The position numbers and the translations under genes are program-made. The notes under the pieces are model-generated. The model saw nothing but the letters and a program-made list of their open reading frames with translations, was not told where the DNA came from and searched no databases. From the NCBI GenBank assembly GCA_026004775.1, contig BPJU01000012.1, positions 62,001-126,000 on the forward strand: DNA of 64,000 nt, written 5' to 3'. Below are positions 26,259-36,600 of this stretch, piece by piece; position 1 is the stretch's first letter, and each line of letters begins with the position of its first letter. This stretch comes from Pirellulaceae bacterium. Lineage in GTDB: Bacteria; Planctomycetota; Planctomycetia; Pirellulales; Pirellulaceae.

Positions 26259-26540
26259 TGCGGTAACCGTTCACCGTTGGCCAGCCGGCAACCGCGGCAG
26301 GCCGACTGGTATAGATCGCTATCGACTTAATGTGCGCGAACCCTTTTGGTTACTAAACTCCCATGGTAATGGCGAAAAGACAAAAGTGGTCAGAATAATA
26401 GACCATTTTTTCGACAATCAATCTTTTGGCGAGTACCAGAACTATCCACAGCAGAGAAGGTGCCGGGCGCGTTCGCCAAACCGGTTCCCCACCGTCTGGG
26501 ATAAATAGTCGAATGCCCTTACTGGTGGCAAGTGAAAAAC
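26259..26540 (+). repeat. Dispersed ~280-bp repeat, copy 1
   Basis: Aligns by eye along most of its length, same strand, with 51672-51955. Shared blocks include CTCCCATGGTAATGGCGAAAAGA, then GGTCAGAATAATA, CTATCCACAGCAGAGAAGG, CGCCAAACCGGT and CCGTCTGGGATAAA. Both copies begin with GTAACCGTTCA directly after a gene's stop codon. No protein is recognisable in it. Confidence 0.8.
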
Positions 26541-26677
26541 GGAGGTGTACCCCATCCTTTGAACGACGGCAAGCGGGTTCTTAGCTAAAGCTAGCGGCCC
26601 GCGAGACCCATTCCCGAGGTCTCGCGCCGCCGCTGGAGCGCTATTCCGCTTACCATCACCATACGGTGTCCCCCACG

Positions 26678-27500
26678 TTAGCCGCCGCGGCGCGCGAGTT
26701 TTTTCGCGCGTTCCTTTCCCGTGCAGGTCCCGGCTGACGCCACCCCATACACCGCGGCCGGCGTGCAGTAGCCAAGTGCCATATGCGGTCGCTCGTAGTT
26801 GTAGAACCGAAAGTACCCATCCAGGCCCACATGCAACTCCGCTACGCTCCCATACTCCTTCAGGTAAATATCCTCGTACTTCACCATCCGCCACGCTCCC
26901 ATACTCCTTCAGGTAAATATCCTCGTACTTCACCATCCGCCACAATCTCTCCACGAACGCATTGTCCGTCGCACGGCCTCGCCCGTCCATGCTGATCGCC
27001 ACGCCCGCTTTTTCCAACCTCCCAGTATACGCGGCCACCGTATACTGCCGATCCTGATCGCTGTTGAGAATCTCCGGCACCCCTTGCTCCGATGCCTCCT
27101 TGAGCGCCTCTAAGCAAAATAATCCGTCCAGCGTGTTCAACAGCCGCCACGAGAGCACATACCGGCTGTAGCAATCTACTACCACCGTCAAGTACATGAA
27201 CCCACCGCATATCGGCACATAGGTAATGTCGCTCGACCACACCTGGTTGGGACGCTCCACCTGCAAATCCCGCAGCAAATACGGGTAACTCCGATGCTCC
27301 ACACGCCGCTGTGTAGTGCGCGGCTTGGGGTACACGGCCTCCAAGCCCATCCGCCGCACCAACCGCTGGATCCGCTTGCGATTCACCCCTAACACCTTCG
27401 CTATCCGCCGGCTCCCAGGAAAATGCGTGTGTACTGCTCGTGGATCTTGCGCATCAATACAAGATTATCCTTCCATTCGTCCGCCGGCTCGTAATAGTAG
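26678..27500 (-). pseudogene. IS3-family transposase orfB, broken
   Basis: Reads as an rve-type integrase: LARSSYYYEPADE, then RKRIQRLVRRMGLEAVYPKPRTTQR, the first Asp in QVWSSDITYVPI, the second in ILNSDQDRQY, and Glu in NAFVERLWRMVKYEDIY, ending NYERPHMALGYCTPAAVY. The coding runs across at least three frames (breaks near 27400 and at the 49-bp duplication near 26890). DQDRQY departs from the usual DQGxQ(F/Y). It cannot produce a working transposase as it stands. Confidence 0.8.
26844..26941. repeat. Perfect 49-bp tandem duplication inside the transposase remnant
   Basis: Positions 26844-26892 and 26893-26941 are identical. Because 49 is not a multiple of three, the duplication shifts the orfB frame between the VERLWRMVKYEDIYLKEYG and AELHVGLDGYF segments. 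Confidence 0.95.
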
Positions 27501-27876
27501 CTCGAACGAGCCAACCTTAAAAGCTCACACTGATGCCGAACCTTAACTCCGCATGCTCGGGTTCCACACAACCGCGAAGCTCCCGAATCGAACTGGGTAG
27601 CTTTTTTCAGCCATTCCAGTTCCATCGGTAGCCGCCCAGTCTCCCGGTACAATTCGGCGACCAGCTGCTCTTGCTCACGACTGACGCCCGTCCGGCCGCC
27701 CCGAACACCTCTGCAGCCTGGGTCGGCAACTGCCGTCTCCACTTCGCAATCTGTACCGGATCTGCTTGAAACCGCGGCGCCAGCTCGCTCAGTGTCCCCT
27801 GGCCCCGCACCGCCGCTAACGCGCCCCTCGCCTTCCCCGCCGCCGTATGAACTTTTCGCTTCCGACCCATCCTCAT
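27500..27876 (-). pseudogene. IS3-family orfA (helix-turn-helix protein), broken
   Basis: From ATG 27876 the frame gives MRMGRKRKVH and a helix-turn-helix with QIAKWRRQL, typical of IS3 orfA. The expected continuation (TGVSREQEQLVAELYRETGRLPMELEWLKK) is in another frame, so an indel near 27690 breaks the gene. Confidence 0.7.
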
Positions 27877-28134
27877 CTCCTCCAGATCCGATTACCAGCA
27901 CCATCCGCTTTAACTTGACTACTGGTCCAATTCCCTCGGCCCGTATACCGCCACCCCCAGGGGTGCCAACCACCAAGATCACGCTTATCGGTGCCGATAA
28001 TCCCCCACGCTTTTTTTCGACCACAATTGTGAATGGTTTTATTGGCTGGTACAATCGGCACGTGGTAGTGCAACCCAGTCACTGGTAGCGGTCACGCGGG
28101 TACATTGTGGTTCGCCGCTTGCGGCGTTCGATCC

Positions 28135-29931
28135 ATGCTCGGAACCACTTTCCATCACAACCGCGATTTATCTGTCACCCTCACCATTCGTTTTTCCGTG
28201 CTGCGAATGATCTGCCTGCTTGTTGGCCTGTCACCATTGTACGGCATCAGCGAGTATTTGATCGGAGAAGAATTACGCATCGCCATCGTCCAGCGCAGTA
28301 TCGCCCCGCAGTTGGCTGCCAACCGAGAGGCAATGATCCAGGCAATCGATCAGGCGGCCGGCGGGGGAGCCCGAGTAGTAGTCTTTCCCGAAGGAAGTCT
28401 CTCGGGAAACTCGGTTACCTCCGCAGAACTTTTAGAAGCGCGACGAGATCTGGCACAAGCGGCACGCCGGCGAGCGGTGTATCTGATATACGGTGAAATC
28501 GATCTGGACCAACAAACCAAGAATGCTCGGCAGGCATTGACGGTGATCGATCCTCATGGCCAGCAGATTTACCATTATGTCAAACACTACGACCAGCCTA
28601 CCGCAAATCTCCCTGGGACTTTTTTGATCGACGGCATTCCGTGCGCAGGTATTATCTGCGCCGACCGTTGGTTGCGAACTGTTGAGGAACTACCGATTCA
28701 ACGGGGCGCCCGTATAAGTTTTGAACTTTCTGCCAATTACTCCCAGGAATGGGTGGGGGAACTCGGATGGTACTGGTATGTTCCGCGAGCGATTCGCAAT
28801 GGCTGCTGGGTCGTCTTTGCCAACTCAGCCGAAAACGCCAATACGCCGGGGCATGGTCATAGTGCCCTGATTGCACCGGATGGCACGCTCGTTGCCTCAT
28901 TTCCCGACAATCGGCAAGCGATACTGTGGGCGGGAATCGACCTTGACGAGCCCACCGGAGAGGCTGCTGCCGCACGCCTGAGGCATCCCGTTGTGGGACG
29001 TTTCTGGAAAGCGGGACTGGAGCTGTATCAAGGCCGAAAGCTACTGACAACATCTGACTTTTCCACTTACACAACTACTCGCCGCGGGGTCGTCCTGGGA
29101 GCGGCCAGCGCCGTTCTGTCCGAACAGCAGATCGAGCGTGTGGTCACTCAGGCCGCTCGCCGGGGTGTGCAACTTCTTGCTCTTCCCACCCTCGCCTCCC
29201 GTGACCATATCGCGCAACTCCAACGACTGGCCCGCGAGCATCGACTTGCCATCGCATCCGCAGCTACGTTGACCAGCGCAAGCCACACGACGACAGACTC
29301 CGAAGTATTCCTGATAGGCTCGGAGGGTGACTTCCTGGTCCGCCGACCGCTAATGTCCCAGGTGGATCGCTGGACTTTCGAGCCGTCACTCGACAAGATC
29401 GTTTTTGTCCTTGACGGCGTTCCCGGTATCTTGCTTGCAGGCGAAGAAATCCAGTGGGCTGAAGTGATCGAGCTTGCTGCCGTTGCCGGGGCGCAGCTTC
29501 TTGTCCATGTGGACGACCCTCAACCTGCACATGACAGGCAGTCGGTTCGGTTACAGCAGCAAGCCGTAGCGGCTTCCTATGGCATGTTCAGTGTCTTTGC
29601 CGGGGCAACCGGTGCCACCATCTGGGAAGACCTCAATTCTCGTCAAGAACGACGAGCGGTAATCAACGGCATGTTTTCGCCGCGTCGCGATGACCTTGAG
29701 ATTTACTCCCCTTTCTCCGCCAACCTGATAGCTCGAGTGCGGCCGACGGAGACATTGATTGTCGCACGCCGGGAGCTTGCGCCCACGAACGGTTACTTCC
29801 AGGACCGCGTAGCTCGGTTCCCGGAATTGGCTTCGTGGCTACGCTGGGGAGCCGCCGAGCTCTTTCCCGGTATGGTGTCGCGCGCCACTAAATCAGGCAG
29901 GGAAAAAAAATCAGGCAGGGAAAAACAATAG
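28135..29931 (+). CDS. Secreted two-lobe nitrilase-fold (carbon-nitrogen hydrolase) protein, second lobe degenerate
   Basis: 598 residues from ATG 28135; the frame extends to 28105 and ATG 28207 is also possible. An N-terminal hydrophobic stretch (SVLRMICLLVGLSPLYGIS) suggests export or anchoring. Lobe 1 (about 45-300) has the nitrilase triad: E86 in VFPEGSLSG, K150 in YVKHYDQ and C175 in GIICADRW. Lobe 2 (about 320-560) follows the same course but LLALPTLASRDH replaces the Glu motif and GILLAGEEIQW the Cys motif, so it is probably inactive and structural. Nitrilase-fold enzymes hydrolyse nitriles, amides or N-carbamoyl groups; substrate unknown. The C-terminus SGREKKSGREKQ comes from a tandem 18-bp duplication. 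It stands alone, flanked by an IS remnant and a glycoside-hydrolase-like gene. Confidence 0.75.
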   Translation: MLGTTFHHNRDLSVTLTIRFSVLRMICLLVGLSPLYGISEYLIGEELRIAIVQRSIAPQLAANREAMIQAIDQAAGGGARVVVFPEGSLSGNSVTSAELLEARRDLAQAARRRAVYLIYGEIDLDQQTKNARQALTVIDPHGQQIYHYVKHYDQPTANLPGTFLIDGIPCAGIICADRWLRTVEELPIQRGARISFELSANYSQEWVGELGWYWYVPRAIRNGCWVVFANSAENANTPGHGHSALIAPDGTLVASFPDNRQAILWAGIDLDEPTGEAAAARLRHPVVGRFWKAGLELYQGRKLLTTSDFSTYTTTRRGVVLGAASAVLSEQQIERVVTQAARRGVQLLALPTLASRDHIAQLQRLAREHRLAIASAATLTSASHTTTDSEVFLIGSEGDFLVRRPLMSQVDRWTFEPSLDKIVFVLDGVPGILLAGEEIQWAEVIELAAVAGAQLLVHVDDPQPAHDRQSVRLQQQAVAASYGMFSVFAGATGATIWEDLNSRQERRAVINGMFSPRRDDLEIYSPFSANLIARVRPTETLIVARRELAPTNGYFQDRVARFPELASWLRWGAAELFPGMVSRATKSGREKKSGREKQ

Positions 29932-30298
29932 CCTCGCTTGTGAAAACAACCGCTTACAGTGTGTATCATCCAGCAATGCGATTTAACGGTGCTCTTACAA
30001 ATATACGAGAATTACCACATACCGGTAGACAGGTGAGTGGACGCCGCGTGCATACGTGTGAAGTAACCGTTCATGGTCGACTCACAGGCTGTTTCGGGGC
30101 CTCGCTTCCACAGGTGCGGAACACGTGCGTGTTCCGCATACGGAATGTGGACGCTTCGCGAAGATTTTTTCGTTGCGGAAGTCTTGCGGCGGCCGCTACC
30201 GCGTCCGCCTTGCGACTTCCGCTACCCCATAAGCCAATGTCGTGTTCTTCATTTTCTAACCGTGAGCGGTTACCGTGTGAAGTGAGGAGTGATAGCGG
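29932..30298. other. Intergenic with palindromes
   Basis: About 370 bp. It contains a copy of the AACCGTTCA-type palindrome at 30064-30075, a related inverted one at 30256-30266, and the perfect hairpin at 30115-30138. GAGGAG lies 11 nt before ATG 30299. No gene was recognised. Confidence 0.5.
30115..30138. other. Perfect 11-bp inverted repeat (hairpin)
   Basis: TGCGGAACACG, a 2-nt spacer, then CGTGTTCCGCA. No T-run follows on either strand, so it is not a standard intrinsic terminator. It may be a protein-binding palindrome or an RNA hairpin in the leader of the downstream gene. Confidence 0.7.
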
Positions 30299-32983
30299 AT
30301 GATGAATTACAAGTTATGGGGATTTTTCTCTGTGATAGTATTGTTGGATTGTTCTATCATCCTGGGTCAGAGACCGTTTGATGGCAAAACATTTCGTGGA
30401 AGAATAGCCTATTCCTGCGACGGCAATTTTAACGATCCGGATGACTGGGCTGCTTCACCGATGGCGCTAGCGCTCATGGGGACTGCTGGTGTTCAGGACC
30501 GGCTTGTGCATTTTCATTACAATTCGATATTGTGGGCTAACGAGGCGATTTGGGAGCGGCGGCATGAGGAAGCGGTTCTCGAGGCGGTTAGCCGGTTCGG
30601 ATTTGACAAAGACCGATTCTTTAACTGCCGGAGGAATCCTGAAGAGGCGGTTGCCCACCTGGCTCGACAGATCCAGCGATCGAATCACAGTGACCCACTT
30701 TATATCATTCTAGCCGGGCCGGTTGATATCCTTTTGGCGGCTCTGAAAAGATCCTCCCCCAGCGCTTGCAAGCACGTATATGTAATTTCCCATAGCCGAT
30801 GGAACGAAGGATTTCGTGGTGAGGGGGAAGAGCCTGCTCTGGGCGAGTTTCATGGTATTTCCTTGGGACACACCAAGAGGGATGTCCTGGAGATGGGGGT
30901 ACGATGGGTACAGATTCCGGATCAAAATCCCACGCTGTCTGCCGCTCGATACGTTCGCGCCTCGACTCTCGGATATCCTACCCACTCGCGCTGGGCTCCG
31001 TCGCGCCCGGAGGAGTTCGCTCCCTATTTCTGGCTGCGTGACTCACACGATCCGAAGTTCCGTTTTCTGTGGTATTGGCTGGAAACATCCACCCGCCCCG
31101 ATTGTTCGGATGCCGGTATGACGTACTTCCTGTTGACCGGTGACCCAGTGGCCACGCCTCAGAAACTGCACGAGTTTCTTTCCGGCCAAGTCAAAGCGCC
31201 TCCGGCGGGCAGAGACACAATCCGGCTGGAAGCAGAGAACTTCATCGGCTTGGAAAATTACAAAATCGTGCGAATGGACCGCCGAGTTTCGCACAGTCTG
31301 GCGATCTCTCCCGTATCCCCTCAAATACCTACTCGCCTTCACACAGTGGTGGATGAACCCTATGTGGCCGACACGGCAACATACGCTACTTTTTTGGCGT
31401 ATCGTGGAAAACCCGGACTCACGTTTACAGCCACACTGGTTGGGGCCGGACAGCCACTGCCCTCTGTAGAAGTCAGAATCGACAACTCCGATTGGAACCA
31501 GCTCAAGTTGGGAGACATATCATTACGGATCGGCGATCCGGTGGAAATACGTTTAGAAGGAACTTTGCCTGAACTGGATTACCTTGAGTTGCGAAGAACC
31601 AGCGACGGTGGTGCCGTGTCTGAGTCCACTTCGAGCAATTCCAGTCTATCCGGTGCACAGCTCCGCCCGGGCGGCACGGTTCACGAGCGATTCGCCGTCA
31701 CTGGGCCACTGGACAACGTGAGGGCCTTGCCTGGCCAGGTGATTGTGGCGGAACGACGTGCCGGCTTCGCCGGATACTTGAAGGTCAATGGAGGTCGCGC
31801 GCTGTTTTTATGCGGGCCGGACAACCCGGAGGAATTTCTCTATTTAGGCAGACAAAACCCCGATGGTACTCGAGTCGGTCCACAAATGGAGATAATCAAC
31901 CTCTTAGGACAAACGGGTGTCAATGCTCTTCACTGCCAAATATTTCGCATGCGCGCCTGTAATATCAAAAACGAAGGAGACGACACCCATTGCCCTTTCA
32001 TCGATAATGATCCAACCAAGGGATTGAATCCCAGGATTCTTGACCAGTGGGATACCTGGTTCGCCGAACTGGAACGGCGCGGCATTGTTGTGCATTTGGA
32101 ATTCTACAATGACGCTACAGACGTAACTCGTATGGGGTGGGAACTCGATGCCAGCGGAAACCTTCACCCACAGGAACGTGCCTTCATTGAAGGAATAGTG
32201 CGCCGTTTCATGCACCGGCGTAATATCATTTGGGGAATCGAAGAAAGCTCGAATAAACTTCCGCGGAAGGCGGTATCCCACTTTCAAAAGGTCGCCGAAC
32301 TTATACGGCAGACGGACGCTCACGATCACCCGATCGTACAGAGTCTGGTGACACCGGAAACGGCTGAACGGGACATACATCCCGATATGGTAGGTAGTGA
32401 GGACTACCGGGATGATCCCCATATCGACATAATCACCTGGTTACATATCCCACCGCGCGCGATGGATTTCGAAGCACAGTATCAGGCATATTTAGGCTAT
32501 GCCTGGCGAGATCGCGATCGATTCATCGTGATGAAAAATGAAACGGAATATCATCCGATTGATCGTCGCGTGCAACGCATTCATCAATGGGCAGCAGCCT
32601 TGGCCGGAATGCATGCGTTAGAGGCTCAATTGAACGCCGCCCGTCGGGATCGGAGCGACCGGATCTTCGACTCGGGGCTGGTGGTGCAATTCATGGAACA
32701 AACTGATTGGTATCGAATGAAACCCGATTCGAATCTGGCTAGAGGTTCAACTCGATGGGTACTGAGTCAGCCCGCCAGAAGTTATATCCTTTTTACATAC
32801 TCCTACGAATCAGCGATGGGCCTTAGCGACTTACCGCCAGGACAGTACGAACTGCTCTGGTATGACGCAACCAGCGGGAAGCGGGAAGTACGCAAAGTGC
32901 ATCACGAGGGTGGTCCAGCTTCCTGGGAGCGCCCGCCTGGGTTCGGGGCTGAGTTGGCTGTATACGTGCGCCGTGTAGACTAG
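30299..32983 (+). CDS. Large secreted glycoside-hydrolase-like protein with nucleoside-hydrolase-like N-terminal domain
   Basis: 894 residues with an N-terminal signal peptide (LWGFFSVIVLLDCSIILGQ); ATG 30302 is an alternative start. Residues about 30-260 resemble a nucleoside-hydrolase-like fold (AYSCDGNFNDPDDWAASPMALALM, IILAGPVDILLAALK). Residues about 300-430 look like a carbohydrate-binding jelly roll (IRLEAENFIGLENYK). Residues about 490-894 look like an (alpha/beta)8 glycosidase of the apiosidase/DUF4038 type: a Glu near 646 in IIWGIEESSNK and another near 744 in IVMKNETEYH are candidate catalytic residues. It would act on plant or algal polysaccharide outside the cytoplasm. It appears monocistronic. 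Exact substrate and family number cannot be given from sequence alone. Confidence 0.65.
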   Translation: MMNYKLWGFFSVIVLLDCSIILGQRPFDGKTFRGRIAYSCDGNFNDPDDWAASPMALALMGTAGVQDRLVHFHYNSILWANEAIWERRHEEAVLEAVSRFGFDKDRFFNCRRNPEEAVAHLARQIQRSNHSDPLYIILAGPVDILLAALKRSSPSACKHVYVISHSRWNEGFRGEGEEPALGEFHGISLGHTKRDVLEMGVRWVQIPDQNPTLSAARYVRASTLGYPTHSRWAPSRPEEFAPYFWLRDSHDPKFRFLWYWLETSTRPDCSDAGMTYFLLTGDPVATPQKLHEFLSGQVKAPPAGRDTIRLEAENFIGLENYKIVRMDRRVSHSLAISPVSPQIPTRLHTVVDEPYVADTATYATFLAYRGKPGLTFTATLVGAGQPLPSVEVRIDNSDWNQLKLGDISLRIGDPVEIRLEGTLPELDYLELRRTSDGGAVSESTSSNSSLSGAQLRPGGTVHERFAVTGPLDNVRALPGQVIVAERRAGFAGYLKVNGGRALFLCGPDNPEEFLYLGRQNPDGTRVGPQMEIINLLGQTGVNALHCQIFRMRACNIKNEGDDTHCPFIDNDPTKGLNPRILDQWDTWFAELERRGIVVHLEFYNDATDVTRMGWELDASGNLHPQERAFIEGIVRRFMHRRNIIWGIEESSNKLPRKAVSHFQKVAELIRQTDAHDHPIVQSLVTPETAERDIHPDMVGSEDYRDDPHIDIITWLHIPPRAMDFEAQYQAYLGYAWRDRDRFIVMKNETEYHPIDRRVQRIHQWAAALAGMHALEAQLNAARRDRSDRIFDSGLVVQFMEQTDWYRMKPDSNLARGSTRWVLSQPARSYILFTYSYESAMGLSDLPPGQYELLWYDATSGKREVRKVHHEGGPASWERPPGFGAELAVYVRRVD

Positions 32984-33628
32984 CGTCGTGCGGTATCTCT
33001 TCGCCCCGGCTCTGGTATCTATTCTGCCCATAGCGGAGAATGCGGCGGACCGCGTGCTACACCAGCGGCAAATGTAGCTGCGCGGGAGTGTAGTGTCTGA
33101 CGATGGTGCAAAACAAACGGACACCATAACGGCTTTCTTGAAGCGAGCCGCGACTTCCGGACCTGGGTCGACCGCATTGCGGGGTAGCTACCGATAGAAA
33201 TCAGGGCTTCGCGCGTTAGAGCCTCTCGCGCCATGAAAAAAACCAGCCGTCCTTGCGTGCTCGAGATACGTGCGGTCACGCCACGCTTCAGCCGGGATCG
33301 ACCAGGCGTGACCGGCTTCGATGACTCGGGCCATCAGCTCCACGTACCACGGCAGGCAGATGTCGTCGTCCCAAACCGCACCGGGTTGGCAGTCGGGCAA
33401 AGCAAGGGCCGTACAAGCGTTGGACTTTTCGCCAACTGTAGGCAAATGCTGCTTTGTCGCAGTGGGCTTCGGGCCCGGTGGATAATTTCGGGCATCCGGA
33501 GCGCACTCGTGCCCGCCGGCGGGTGGGAACACCCAACGCCGCTGGCACATGCGTACGATCGCCGCCCCGTGCTCCTTTAGGTGGAATGACGCACGTCGCC
33601 GTAGCGGCTTACCCGCCCTTCGAGGCGC
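32984..33628. other. Intergenic, possible decayed minus-strand frame
   Basis: About 650 bp. A minus-strand frame (33188-33550) ends in a protein-like stretch (AVWDDDICLPWYVELMARVIEAGHAWSIP), which faintly recalls the C-terminal part of gamma-glutamylcyclotransferase-fold proteins. Its upstream half is not protein-like and no start signal is seen. I do not call it a gene. Confidence 0.25.
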
Positions 33629-36600
33629 TCAGGCCGGTTCGACTCTCACATACGTGTCGTAGAACGACGCGCTTCCCCCGATCGGATCGCTCAAACAGAC
33701 GTTGCCGATGGAGGTATCTTCCCGGAGAACTGGGTTGGGCAGGATTCCCCGAGACCGAGTCGGATCACCTCTGACCGTCTGGCCGTCGACGACTACGTCG
33801 TCCGAGCCATATGCCCAGTGGCCGCAATGCCAACTGACCGCTACTACGCCCGGACGGATCCCTTCGATTACTTCCAGGCGACCGACGATGTCGCGCAACT
33901 GGGAGTCGTTTACCCGGAATTTACCCTGCGGATTCGTAGCTGACACAATACGCACCCACTGGCCGTGGCGCAAGCCAAGTCGGCGAGCGTCTCGGCGGTT
34001 GATCAATACATGGTTACCATCGGCATGGCCGACCTGCTCGCTCAGCCATACGTTGGCGGCCATGGTGCGCGACTGGCCTCCAAGAATGTCCTTAAAGGTG
34101 ATCAATTGCAGCGGGTAGCCGACATCCTCGACCGCGTTCCCCTTGGCATCGCAGACCGGGCCGATCACGGGCAGCCCGTCGAAGTATTCGCCTGTCATAC
34201 TGTGGCGTGCCATAGCGACGGGTTCCACGTACAGGTTGAAATTGCCGGCGTAGGGGTGAGCCTGTCTGTCACCCCGATAGCGCTTGTCCCAGTCTTCGAA
34301 GTTGCCGCCGCGATTGAGCACACTGACCACGCGCCTCCAGTATTTTTGCGGATCCCCTGTTGCCCGCTGCCACTTCTGCTCGTCGAACACCGACGGTGGC
34401 AGGTGCCGGCGTGCTCGACGAAAAAGCTCCAGCTCCTCATCATCGGCTTCGGGAGCTGCTTGTGTGGGGTTACCGGCTTCATCGAGTTTGTCACCCATGG
34501 CGATGTTGACCACAGCTTTCAAGTAGAAGTCTTCGGGGCGGTCGAAGTGCAGCCCGGGACCAAAAGCGTCTTTACCAAAGCCCGACAGACCGAGTCGTTT
34601 GGCCACGGCGATCAGGAAAGCTTCCATCGAAATTGGCATCTCTTCGCCATCGATGGTGACTGTTTGGGTGATCGGGGCTACTACGGGCTGTCGTATTTTG
34701 CTGGCAGTGGTCAGCATCGCCGGCGTCGTGTGCGGCGTACCCCACCGTTCCCAGATCGCCAGGTCGGGAATGATATAGTCGGCGTACATGGAAGTTTCAC
34801 CGATCACGATGTCGCAGGCAATCAGCAGGGGGATTTTTTTCGTGTCGCGCAGAATATCGATCAGTTTGTGACCGGCTGGGCACGACATGACCGGCGTGCC
34901 TTTGTGCAGAAACAGGCACCCTATCGAGTACGGGTACGCATCTGCAGCCGACGGGATGACTTCCTGGTAGACGTTGGAGCTAAACGGGTACCATGGCCTT
35001 TTGGCGTCGTAATGACCGTGGAACAGCGTAGTATCTTCGAACCGCACTTTTTCGCGCGTGATGGGCACTCCGAAGGCGGTCAGTTTGCCGGGATGCATTT
35101 TCTCCAGGTGGTACGGATTGGCCTCGCTGCCACCGAACTCGTGGAAATGTCCCCCGCCGACACTCAGACCGCCTTTCCAGCCGGGATTACCGACAAGCAG
35201 GTTCAGCAGGATAATTGCCTGAGCCTGGTAGTAGCCGTTGGTGTGCTGCACTGGGCCGCGGTAGAACTCGGCCACCGCACGTCTGCCGTGCGAGGTGAAC
35301 TCGTACGCCAGTTGTTCGATGGTGGCTGCTCCACCAAGTTCCTGGTCCAGGCCGGCGATCTGGGCGTACTGTTCCAGTGTCCTTTGGAACGCCCGCTCCT
35401 TGAGCAGCGTGAAGGCTGACTTGACGGGAATGCTGCCGGTGGTCGTATCGACTTCCAAATCACCGATCACCGGGTCGGGCCCGTCCATCTGGACGGGGGT
35501 CAGCTTGCCCCCTACACTGACGACGAACTGGTCCTTATTGCCCAATGGCTGTCCGTCAACAGTGACTTCACTCGCGCGGAGGTAGGCACCGGGTCGTTTC
35601 CCGCCGTCTTCCAGCTTTACCAGGTACGTGGCGGTGGTGAATGACGGTTCACCTGCGGCCTGGGCAGCCGCCTGGTTGGCATTGCGCAGGTACGCAGCGT
35701 GATAGCGCTGGTTTTCGATGATCCAGCGGATCATCCCCATCGCCAGCCCGATGTCGCCGCCTGGTTTGATGGGGACCCACTTCCATGCCTTGCCCGCTGT
35801 CTTGGAGCAGCGAGGATCAACGACGACATATTTAAGACGGTTTTCGACCGACGCTGTTGCCACCAGTCCGCCCATCAGCGGCGGGCCGAAGTTGGCTTCG
35901 AACGCCCCCGTACCAAAGAAAATGATGAACTCGGCATTCTCAATGTCGGGCTTCATGTGCGTCCGGCCATTTCCCCACTTGCCATCGGAGAACGACTGGG
36001 TGCACTGCTCGAATGCAATATGGTGTGACTGCTCGCAGATCGTTGTGTGTTCGAAGGCGTTGACCGAACCGAACGCATCATGGGTGAACCGTTTCATCAA
36101 CTCTTTGCGTCCGTGTTGGATCCGCCCGGCCAGAAAAACAAACCGGTTGTTTTTGGGTCCGAGGTCGGGATGGTCTGGATCGATCAGCTTGTCAAGATGT
36201 TCGGCGTACTTGCTGTGGAACTCATCCAGCGTCATTTGTTTGGCTGCCACGGCTCGGGCATCCCTGGCCAATCGTGCCGCCAGTTCAGCGTCTCGAACCG
36301 CGAACAGTTCGCGCAGGCCCGGCACGCGACCTTCGCCGAACAGGTCCCCGCCTTCCACGATCTCCTGGATCGCCTGGTCGAAGGAAATGCTTTTCCAGCG
36401 GCGCGAGCCGCGCGGCCCGTCGCGCTTCAGGACGACCCGCAATCGATACGGATCGTAGAGTGTCTGGATGCCGGCCTGTCCCTTGGGGCAAATGCGGCCT
36501 TCGATATAAGAGACCGGCAACTCCCGGTGATAGAGTTCTTCGATGTAGACCTTATCCATTGGCCGTGTCCGATAGGGGACGTTGGGGAAGAGCGTCTGCG

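Larger units (their letters stand above)
26650..27880 (-). mobile_element. Decayed IS3-family insertion sequence
   Basis: Holds remnants of orfA (about 27500-27876) and orfB (about 26678-27500) of an IS3-family element, both with several frame breaks and one internal tandem duplication. I could not identify matching terminal inverted repeats, so the limits are approximate. The element lies directly beyond repeat copy 1. Confidence 0.75.

Noticed and set aside
33965-35419. 484-codon plus-strand frame
   Set aside because: Antisense to the molybdopterin subunit; produced by its GC-rich codon bias.
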